Below, piece by piece: positions 1 to 5,017 of a stretch of DNA of 5,017 nucleotides (position 1 is its first letter; every line of letters starts with the position of its first letter). A program made the translations under genes and the position numbers. Below the pieces are notes generated by a model. That model was not told the origin of the DNA. It worked only from the letters and a program-made list of their open reading frames with translations, and searched no databases. The stretch covers positions 1 through 5,017 of the forward strand of contig JBCCZC010000422.1 of NCBI GenBank assembly GCA_039188505.1, written 5' to 3'. This stretch comes from JBCCZC01 sp039188505. Its GTDB lineage: Bacteria; Pseudomonadota; Gammaproteobacteria; Xanthomonadales; SZUA-38.

Positions 1-276
1 CAGCACCCGATCTTCCCGCGGGAAGACGATGACCTGCGCGCCCTGGCCCGGGGTACCCGCATCGGCGAACAGGCCCGCTGCGGTCTGGTCGGTCGGGTTC
101 TCCGTCGCCAGCGGGCCAACGGGCAGCGCGCTGGCGCCGAGCGCCTGGTTGATGCCGTCACCGGTGGCCAGAACCGTCAGCACGGCCCCGGCGGGAACCG
201 GGATCGGGGCGATGTCGATGAAATTGGCTGAACCGTCGGGGGACGAAACCTTCAGGTCGTAGACCGCCGGGGAATC
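1..276 (-). CDS. Partial DUF4397-like secreted protein (inverted fragment)
   Basis: Read on the minus strand, this stretch is open without a stop and encodes a segment starting near DSPAVYDLKVSSPDG, passing through IPVPAGAVLTVLATGDG and ending at FPREDRVL at the window edge. The pattern of an extracellular beta domain with 'VYDLKV' and 'VPAGAVLTVLATGDG' resembles DUF4397 proteins; this is recognition from memory. Over the 88 codons shared with the plus-strand copy at 305-568, only two residues differ (Ala/Gly and Ser/Thr), while 13 other codons differ synonymously. That is the pattern of a selected coding sequence, not random decay. There is no credible start: upstream the frame runs into the other copy and meets a stop at 309-307. 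The usual signal peptide and domain beginning are missing. The 3' end lies outside the window. It may be a broken paralogue, a silent cassette, or half of a chimeric contig join. No biochemical role can be given. Confidence 0.6.
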
Positions 277-568
277 CACGCCGTATCTCGAGATTCCCGC
301 GGCGGTCTACGATCTGAAGGTCTCTTCGCCGGACGGTTCGGCCAATTTCATCGACATCGCGCCGATTCCGGTTCCCGCCGGGGCCGTGCTGACGGTTCTG
401 GCTACCGGTGACGGCATCAACCAGGGGCTCGGCGCCACCGCGCTGCCCGTTGGCCCGCTGGCGACGGAGAATCCGACCGACCAGACTGCAGCGGGCCTGT
501 TCGCCGATGCGGGTACTCCGGGTCAGGGCGCGCAGGTCATCGTCTTCCCGCGGGAAGATCGGGTGCTG
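1..568. repeat. Large imperfect inverted repeat of a gene fragment
   Basis: Base 1 pairs with base 568, 2 with 567, and so on, in to about 271/298. The left arm is 1-271, the right arm is 298-568, and about 26 bases lie between them. Over the 264 bases from 1-264 against 305-568 I count 15 mismatches and no gaps, about 94% identity. Near the centre the match becomes ragged: GATTCCC occurs in both arms (276-270 minus, 292-298 plus) but with a one-base offset, so homology ends there. A separate 10-bp perfect palindrome, ATCTCGAGAT, lies at 285-294. The left arm reaches the window edge, so its true length is unknown. Confidence 0.9.
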
Positions 569-898
569 GGCTTCTTCTACACCTTCACCGCGGACGGCAG
601 CGGCCAGCAGTGGTTCATCTTCGACTCCTGCAACGCGGACCCGGGCGGTCCGTGCGCGACGCCCGGCGGCTTCGACGGGATCGTCGGACTCGTGACGGTC
701 TACGAGTCGACCGGCGGCGCCTTCAACGATGGCTCGGTCCCGACGACGTTGACGTCGACCGGCATCGGCATCGTCAGCATGCTCGACTGCGACACCTTCG
801 AATTCGTGGGTGACCTCGGGAACGGCGCCGGCGAGATCACGCTCACGTACGCCCGGCTCGGCGATCGCTTCGCCTGCTCACCGGCGCTCGCTCCCTGA
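278..898 (+). CDS. DUF4397-like secreted protein, 5' end missing
   Basis: The frame is open from 263 (stop at 260-262) to the TGA at 896-898. Homology-like sequence starts at about 278 with TPYLEIPAAVYDLKV, the way the middle of a DUF4397 domain usually reads, giving about 206 residues. The only in-frame start candidate nearby, a GTG at 386, falls inside the domain and has no convincing ribosome site, so the true N-terminus, with an expected export signal, is lost. The first third holds the DUF4397-like region. The last two thirds (from about GFFYTFTADGSGQQWFIFDS) are rich in Gly, Thr and aromatic residues and carry four cysteines (DSC, GPC, LDCDTF, FACSP) that could form two disulfides, fitting a protein exported to the periplasm or cell surface. 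A terminator follows 40 bases after the stop. The 5' part is duplicated in inverted orientation at 1-276. Function unknown; family assignment moderate. Confidence 0.65.
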   Translation, partial: TPYLEIPAAVYDLKVSSPDGSANFIDIAPIPVPAGAVLTVLATGDGINQGLGATALPVGPLATENPTDQTAAGLFADAGTPGQGAQVIVFPREDRVLGFFYTFTADGSGQQWFIFDSCNADPGGPCATPGGFDGIVGLVTVYESTGGAFNDGSVPTTLTSTGIGIVSMLDCDTFEFVGDLGNGAGEITLTYARLGDRFACSPALAP

Positions 899-938
899 GG
901 GCAGGACCGGGCGAACGACCGATTCGCCTTCGACTCGC

Positions 939-970
939 AGCCGCCTCCCCGGCCGGGGAGGCGGCTTTTT
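939..970 (+). terminator. Strong intrinsic terminator after the DUF4397-like gene
   Basis: Bases 939-966 form a perfect 28-base palindrome, AGCCGCCTCCCC followed by GGCC and then GGGGAGGCGGCT, allowing a GC-rich 12-bp stem. It is followed at once by a T run (966-970, TTTTT). It sits 40 bases past the stop at 898, the usual place for a Rho-independent terminator of that gene. Read on the minus strand there is no T run after the stem, so it is directional. Confidence 0.93.
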
Positions 971-1467
971 CGTGAATTCTCGACCACGGGCTCCAGTGGA
1001 TACCGGTCACGCCGTGCGTCCATCGCGGGTCTCTCGCTCGTTGCCGCCCCCCAACCGACGATCCGCGCCCTCGAAATGCCCGACCAGCGCCAGAGCAGGG
1101 CCAGGGCCGAGTCCGCAGGCGTTACGGCTTCGGCCACGCCTTCGCGCCGCCTGCTTGAAATCGGTCGTCGAGCACTAGCCAAGGACAATTTCGAGAAGCA
1201 AGGAGCCAAGCGTGCGAAGCACGGTTTCAGCTCCGGTTTCAATCGCTGGCCGCGGCGTCGGTATCGCTCTGTCCGAGCGCCCGCTGCGCTGCCCTCGGAG
1301 CGGCTGGCAGTCTGTCGGCCTTGGGGGATCGTGGCGAGGTGGCGCCTGGTCCAGGGGAAATTCGTGAGACCTTGACCAGAATAGTCCTGGCCATTCGGGG
1401 AAGAGTACCGCCGAGTGATGCCGGCCAGGCGCCGCCGCAGTGGACTCCTCCGAAGTCCGAGAGACTG
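971..1467. other. Convergent intergenic region without a convincing gene
   Basis: These roughly 500 bases lie between the terminator of the plus-strand gene and the stop of the minus-strand cyclase gene. Several open frames cross it on both strands, but their translations are Arg/Ala/Pro-rich, resemble no family I know and lack ribosome sites, as expected by chance in GC-rich DNA. The one structure seen is a nested hairpin at 1202-1234: outer arms GGAGC (1202-1206) and GCTCC (1230-1234) around CGTGC-GAA-GCACG (1211-1223). No T-run terminator for the cyclase transcript was found. A weak hairpin at about 1442-1458 (GGACT/AGTCC) lies just past that gene's stop. Confidence 0.5.
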
Positions 1468-3237
1468 CTAGCCCGCAAGGGCGGCGTTGCGGCCGGCGGC
1501 CTTGACCTTGTAGAGGGCGCTGTCGGCGCGATTCAGGGACGTGGCCCAGTCCTCGCCGGCTTCGGTCGTGGCGTGCCCGATCGACGCGGTCACGGCGATC
1601 CGCAGACCGTTGCGCTCGATGCCGGCGCTGGTCACCGCGCGCTGCAGCGCGTCGCTGACGCGCTCCCGCTCGCCCTCGCCGATGCCGTCGCCAATGGCAA
1701 GGAATTCCTCCCCGCCCCAGCGACCGATCATGAGCGTGGATCCTGCGAGCCCTGCGAGGTTGCGGCCGATGGCTTCGAGGAGGCGGTCGCCGGTCTCGTG
1801 GCCATGCTGATCGTTGACGGTCTTGAAGTGGTCGAGGTCGATGGCCCAGAGGACGCGCGACGCCGTCGTCGGCGTGTTGAGTCTGGCCATCATCGCCCGG
1901 CGATTCGGGAGCCCGGTGAGGATGTCGGTGCGGCTGAGGGTGAGCAGCTGTCCATTCATTCGGCGTTGCCAGAGCCATGCGACACCGATCAGGACCACGA
2001 GCAGGACTGCGCCGCCCAGCGACGCGCGGCGGAGGCTGCGCTCGCGGGCGAGCTCCAGCTCCGATAGCTCGTTGCGATGGCGCAGGTCGATCAACTCCTG
2101 GCGCTGGCGCGTGTTGGCGAGCAGCGCTTCCATCTCGGCCATGCGCTGTGTGTTCGCCGAGCGATTCAACCTTCGCTCCAGGTCGCGGACTTCATCGAGC
2201 GACGCGAGCGCCTGCTCGAACGCTCCCGCAGTCCGGTAGGTGCCGGAGAGCGCGAGCAGCAGGCCGCGACGCTGGACTTCGTACAGGCCCTCATCGCCCG
2301 GCAGCGCCTCGATCGCGTCTTCCGCGAGCTCGATGGCTCGATCGCCATCGCCTGCTGCGCCCGCAAGGGCCCCTTCGATCGACAGAACGGCCGCGCGTGA
2401 CGTGGCGCTATCGATCTGCTCCAGCAGCGGTCGGAGCTCAGCGACGAGCGCCCGGGTCCGATCGACCTCCCCGAGCTGTATCAACGATCCGGCCATCGCC
2501 GCCTTGATGTCGATCGCACGGGAGACCGGCCAGTTCTCGTCGATCATCGCTTCCACGCGCTCGAGATAGGCGACGGCCGCCGCGTGGTCGCCCATGCCCC
2601 GGAGCGTGAGACCCAGGTTGTAGAGCACCGGCGGCTGAAAGCGGAAATCGCCGGACTCCTCCATCAGCGACAGCGCTTCCTCGTAGCGTCTGACCGCGCG
2701 GCCGTGCTGTTCGAACTCGGAGTGCAGCACGGCGAGGTTGATCAGGAGCGGAATCTGCGCCTCGGTATTTTCCAGGGCGACGGCTCGACCCAGGGCTCGC
2801 GCGTAGATGTCGGTAGCGGCAAGACGGTCGCCGATCCGATGGAGGATTGCCCCGGCCCTGCGGAGAAGATCGACACTCGCTGCCGTCGGCGGCAGGTCGC
2901 CCTCGACGATCTCGACCATGGTCATCGCGGTCGCGCGTGCGGTAGCGCCCTTGCCGGTCAATGCCTGCCCCCAGCCGAGGCATCCGCGTGCGGCCACCGC
3001 GGCTTCGAAAGCGCCTGCCGCCTGCGCCGCGGCCACGATCTCGCCCCCAAGACGGATAGCCTCGGCTGGCTGATCGTCCTCGATCGCCCGACAGCGCTCG
3101 AGTTCCTCGTCGAAAGGGGCGGCGAGTGCTGCTGCCGTTATCAGCAGCAACAGCAGCGCAACGGTCGACCGGATTCGTTGAGTTTCGAAGCGGAGCAAAC
3201 GGGGAAGTCTCGCAAGGGGGACGGTTACGATGCCCAT
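1468..3237 (-). CDS. Membrane diguanylate cyclase with periplasmic TPR region (GGDEF)
   Basis: Predicted to make cyclic di-GMP from two GTP, with a periplasmic sensing part. With the ATG at 3237 the protein has 589 residues. An Arg-rich start and a hydrophobic stretch ending ALAA (about 24-40) look like a signal peptide. TPR-like helical repeats span about 125-355 (clear units near 164-196 and 203-236). A charged coiled-coil-like helix lies at about 360-405, a membrane segment at 406-423, and then the GGDEF domain. That domain shows RTDILTGLPNRR (436-447), the metal/substrate stretch DLDHFKTVND (467-476), the signature GGEEF (508-512) and a C-terminal ADSALYKVKAAGRN. These conserved residues argue for an active enzyme. 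The usual RxxD inhibitory site before the signature is replaced by GSTL (499-502), so product feedback at that site is probably absent. Earlier in-frame ATGs exist at 3270 and 3294; the latter overlaps the lysR stop as TGATG, implying coupling. I prefer 3237 because it leaves the shortest signal-peptide n-region; its ribosome site (AAGG) is weak. The ligand sensed is unknown. Confidence 0.92.
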   Translation of the reverse strand: MGIVTVPLARLPRLLRFETQRIRSTVALLLLLITAAALAAPFDEELERCRAIEDDQPAEAIRLGGEIVAAAQAAGAFEAAVAARGCLGWGQALTGKGATARATAMTMVEIVEGDLPPTAASVDLLRRAGAILHRIGDRLAATDIYARALGRAVALENTEAQIPLLINLAVLHSEFEQHGRAVRRYEEALSLMEESGDFRFQPPVLYNLGLTLRGMGDHAAAVAYLERVEAMIDENWPVSRAIDIKAAMAGSLIQLGEVDRTRALVAELRPLLEQIDSATSRAAVLSIEGALAGAAGDGDRAIELAEDAIEALPGDEGLYEVQRRGLLLALSGTYRTAGAFEQALASLDEVRDLERRLNRSANTQRMAEMEALLANTRQRQELIDLRHRNELSELELARERSLRRASLGGAVLLVVLIGVAWLWQRRMNGQLLTLSRTDILTGLPNRRAMMARLNTPTTASRVLWAIDLDHFKTVNDQHGHETGDRLLEAIGRNLAGLAGSTLMIGRWGGEEFLAIGDGIGEGERERVSDALQRAVTSAGIERNGLRIAVTASIGHATTEAGEDWATSLNRADSALYKVKAAGRNAALAG

Positions 3238-3293
3238 CGACGGTCGGCCTTGCAACCCGCCTGGACACATATTCGACAGGACCGAGGTCCGCA

Positions 3294-4232
3294 TCAGGTA
3301 TCGCCGAGCAATCGGTCCTCCAGGCCGGCGAGGGCTTCGGCCACGTGACGACGGAACGTCCGCAACCGCGCCGTGTCCCGCAAGTCGGGATGGGTGAGGA
3401 TCCAGACGTCGAAGCGGTAGTAGGGGGCCGCTCGCGGCAGCCGTTGGAGCGCCGCTGAGCCATCCCCGACGAAGCACGGCAGGACCGCGAGCCCCATGGC
3501 GGCCTCCGCGGCGGCAAGCTGGAGCAGCGTGTTGTTCATGCGGCCGGTGACCGGAAAATCCGGATGGGGGGAGCTGCGGACCCAATCGGGGTGGGCGTCG
3601 TCATCATCCCAGCCGAGCCATCGGGCGCCGCAGGCGGGATCCTCGAGGTCGTGCTCTGCGAGGTAGACCGGCGCCGCGTAGTGACAGCTTGCAGCCCGAG
3701 CCACCCGCCGACCCACCAGCAGGTCCGGCGGATCGACCTCGCACGGCATCACGCGAATCGCGACGTCGGCCTCGCGGCGGCGCAGGTCGATCACGTCGTC
3801 CGAAACGTGCAGATTCAGCGAGATCTCCGGGTATCGGGCCGCGAACGCAGCAAACACCGGCATGAGCAGGTGGGTCGCGAGCACTTCAGCGGTCGTGACG
3901 ACGATCTCGCCGCTGAGCTGCTCCTCGCGGCCGGCGAGCGTGCGTTCCGCGCTGAGGATCGTGTCCTCGACCGTTCGCGCGTGCTCGACGAGCGCTTCCC
4001 CCTCGCCGGTCAGGGTCATGCCGCGCGCGGACCGGTCGAACAGGCGGGCCTTCAGGCTGTCCTCGAGGAGGCGGAGCTGGCGGGTCACGGTGGAATGGCT
4101 GACGCCCAGGTCGGCGGCGGCGCCGCGCGCCGAGCCGGCGCGAGTCGCGGCCAGCAGCACGCGGAGAGCGTCCCAGGGAATGGTCGATTTCTGAAACACT
4201 TTGGTCGATTTCGTTATATTCCGGTGCTTCAA
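3294..4232 (-). CDS. LysR-family transcriptional regulator
   Basis: A 312-residue protein, normal length for LysR regulators, which bind DNA as tetramers and respond to a small ligand. The N-terminal winged helix-turn-helix spans about 20-82: WDALRVLLAATRAGSARGAA, LGVSHSTVTRQLRLLEDSL, then LFDRSARGMTLTGEGEAL, all typical of the family. A linker helix follows (about 83-105), then the ligand-binding domain from about SGEIVVTTAEVLATHLLMP to the C-terminus, including the usual AAAEAAMGLAVLP stretch. The start is a TTG at 4232, backed by AGGTGG only four bases upstream. It gives about 18 residues before the usual family beginning, so a later start such as the GTG at 4199 is possible, though that has no visible ribosome site. 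The stop (TGA, 3296-3294) overlaps an in-frame ATG of the cyclase gene. The divergent neighbour is the egtD-like gene 47 bases away; LysR proteins often control such a divergent gene and themselves. The target and ligand cannot be read from the sequence. Confidence 0.93.
   Translation of the reverse strand: MKHRNITKSTKVFQKSTIPWDALRVLLAATRAGSARGAAADLGVSHSTVTRQLRLLEDSLKARLFDRSARGMTLTGEGEALVEHARTVEDTILSAERTLAGREEQLSGEIVVTTAEVLATHLLMPVFAAFAARYPEISLNLHVSDDVIDLRRREADVAIRVMPCEVDPPDLLVGRRVARAASCHYAAPVYLAEHDLEDPACGARWLGWDDDDAHPDWVRSSPHPDFPVTGRMNNTLLQLAAAEAAMGLAVLPCFVGDGSAALQRLPRAAPYYRFDVWILTHPDLRDTARLRTFRRHVAEALAGLEDRLLGDT
4181..4212. promoter_or_regulatory. Perfect 11-bp direct repeat, candidate regulator binding site
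   Basis: TGGTCGATTTC occurs at 4181-4191 and again at 4202-4212, a period of 21 bp, which puts both copies on the same DNA face two helical turns apart. Small dyads are woven in: TTTCTGAAA at 4188-4196, and GAAA/TTTC arms at 4193-4196 and 4209-4212. The patch is AT-rich in a GC-rich region and lies just upstream of a TATATT element, between the divergent lysR and egtD. It also falls within the first codons of lysR as annotated, encoding a repeated Lys-Ser-Thr, so a coding origin cannot be excluded. Possible target of the LysR protein or another regulator. Confidence 0.45.
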
Positions 4233-4279
4233 GAGTCCACCTAAACTGAGCGCCTGTCAATCGAAAGGAAGCGCCCGCG
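4213..4279. promoter_or_regulatory. Divergent lysR-egtD promoter region
   Basis: On the plus strand TATATT at 4215-4220 is a fair -10 element for egtD, placing the transcript start near 4227 and leaving a leader of about 50 bases. No good -35 is seen at the right distance (TGAAAC at 4192-4197 is poor), fitting an activator-dependent promoter. On the minus strand TATAAC (4218-4213) resembles a -10, with TGGACT 15 bases upstream. If it is used, lysR would have to start downstream of the annotated TTG. A minus-strand TTGACA (4260-4255) has no good partner -10. Confidence 0.35.
4264..4271 (+). promoter_or_regulatory. Ribosome binding site of egtD
   Basis: AAAGGAAG, a good Shine-Dalgarno match, ends eight bases before the ATG at 4280 and decides that start over the in-frame ATG at 4292, which has no such site. 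Confidence 0.8.
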
Positions 4280-5017
4280 ATGGCCTTCGACATGCCCCAG
4301 CCCGTGCATACCCCCCGCAGCGAGCGCTTCCGAGCTGCCGTGCTGGCGGGGCTGGCTGCCCCGCAGAAGGCAGTTCCGCCGCTTTTCTTCTACGACGATC
4401 GGGGCAGCGAGCTGTTCGAGTCGATCAAGTCGAGCGACGACTACTACGTCACCCGGGCCGAAACCGCCGCGCTGCTGGGCGCCGTCGGGACACTCGCGCG
4501 AATCGACGCCGGCGCCCTCGTCGAGCTCGGTGCCGGGACCGGTCGTCGCCTCGAGATCCTGCTGCGGTCGCTCCCCGGGCTCCGGGCCTTCTGCCCGGTG
4601 GACCTGTCGATCGTGCAGCTTGCACTGTCGGAAGGTGACGCGGCGGATTCCGGGCGGCGCATTGCGATTGCCCCGCTGCTGGCGGACTTCGCCGAACCCT
4701 TCGTTCTGCCACCCGACGTGCCCGGGCCCCGGCTGGCCTATTTTCCCGGGTCCTCGATCGGCAACTTCCAGCCCCTCGGCGCACAGCGGCTGCTGTCGCA
4801 GCTTCGAGCGAGCCTCGGCGCCGGCAGTCAGCTCCTGATCTGCGTGGACCTGCTCAAGGACGCGCGCCGCCTCGAGCGTGCCTACGACGACCGCTCGGGT
4901 CACACCGCCGCCTTCAATCTCAATCTGCTGCGGCGGATCAACCGGGAGCTCGACGGTGCCTTCGCGCTCGAGAACTTCGGCCACGAAGCGCGCTTCAACC
5001 TCGAGCAGGGACGGATC
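4280..5017 (+). CDS. egtD: EgtD-like L-histidine N-alpha-methyltransferase, 3' end cut by window
   Basis: Predicted cytosolic enzyme that trimethylates the alpha-amino group of L-histidine with three S-adenosylmethionine molecules, giving hercynine, the first step to ergothioneine. The window holds 246 residues of a family usually about 320 long; the C-terminus is outside. The family pattern is clear in order: PLFFYDDRGSELFESI (34-49), YYVTRAE (55-61), the SAM-binding loop VELGAGTGRR (81-90), the acidic PVDLS (106-110), YFPGSSIGNF (154-163), VDLLKD (189-194), RAYDDRSGHTAAFN (200-213) and LRRINREL (217-224). Tyr56, Asn162 and Tyr202 match, from memory, histidine-contacting residues of mycobacterial EgtD. 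The SAM loop reads GTGRR where many members have GTSxKT, a small deviation. The partner gene egtB, often adjacent, is not upstream and may follow beyond the window. A related methyltransferase acting on another amino acid cannot be fully excluded, but the fit is strong. Confidence 0.9.
   Translation, partial: MAFDMPQPVHTPRSERFRAAVLAGLAAPQKAVPPLFFYDDRGSELFESIKSSDDYYVTRAETAALLGAVGTLARIDAGALVELGAGTGRRLEILLRSLPGLRAFCPVDLSIVQLALSEGDAADSGRRIAIAPLLADFAEPFVLPPDVPGPRLAYFPGSSIGNFQPLGAQRLLSQLRASLGAGSQLLICVDLLKDARRLERAYDDRSGHTAAFNLNLLRRINRELDGAFALENFGHEARFNLEQGRI

Noticed and set aside
29..262. Plus-strand open frame of 77 codons at the left end
   Set aside because: It is antisense to the minus-strand DUF4397-like fragment, whose silent-site pattern against its copy shows the minus strand is the coding one.
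700..1242. Minus-strand open frame of 180 codons
   Set aside because: It overlaps the end of the DUF4397-like gene and the terminator, encodes an Arg/Ser/Ala-rich sequence with no family resemblance, and is a GC-rich shadow.
1175..1978. Minus-strand 267-codon open frame
   Set aside because: It overlaps the GGDEF domain in another frame, and its Arg/Pro/His-rich translation is typical of out-of-frame reading.
3127..3149. TGCTGCTG/CAGCAGCA hairpin and CAG-like repeats
   Set aside because: They lie in the leucine/alanine codons of the cyclase signal peptide and follow from its amino-acid content, so no separate function is needed.
3238..3585. N-terminal extension of the cyclase frame back to 3585
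   Set aside because: Most of it lies over the LysR gene in another frame and encodes Pro/Arg/Gly-rich sequence; the signal peptide supports a start at 3237, or at most 3294.
4241..4984. Long minus-strand open frame opposite the egtD region
   Set aside because: The plus strand encodes clear EgtD motifs with a good ribosome site; the minus frame is its antisense shadow.

Overview
This is a GC-rich bacterial window (roughly two-thirds G+C by eye). The style of its proteins suggests a gammaproteobacterium near the Xanthomonadales/Wenzhouxiangella group: a secreted DUF4397-like protein, a diguanylate cyclase with a periplasmic TPR region, and a LysR regulator beside an EgtD methyltransferase. That placement is an inference from protein style only. 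No RNA gene, CRISPR array, transposase or phage gene was found.

Left end (1-970). Two pieces of the same gene face away from each other. Bases 1-~276 on the minus strand and ~278-898 on the plus strand encode near-identical stretches of a DUF4397-like secreted protein. They form a large imperfect inverted repeat: arms of about 270 bp, 94% identical, with a centre of about 20 bp. Neither copy has a start codon or signal peptide. The plus copy runs to a normal stop and is followed by a strong intrinsic terminator (939-970). The junction is either a real inverted partial duplication or a chimeric join at a contig end.

Middle (971-1467). About 500 bases between convergent transcription units hold no convincing gene. 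One nested hairpin is the only structure seen.

Right half (1468-5017). A minus-strand pair, lysR then a TPR/GGDEF diguanylate cyclase gene, lies divergent from a plus-strand egtD-like gene that the window end cuts off. EgtD makes hercynine, the first intermediate of ergothioneine. The 47-bp divergent gap and the first codons of lysR contain an AT-rich patch with a perfect 11-bp direct repeat at 21-bp spacing, which could be an operator. The layout suggests, but does not prove, that the LysR protein controls itself, the cyclase and egtD, which would link thiol antioxidant synthesis with c-di-GMP signalling.

No clearly new defence or mobile system is visible. The most unusual items are the inverted gene fragments at the left end and the lysR/cyclase/egtD arrangement.
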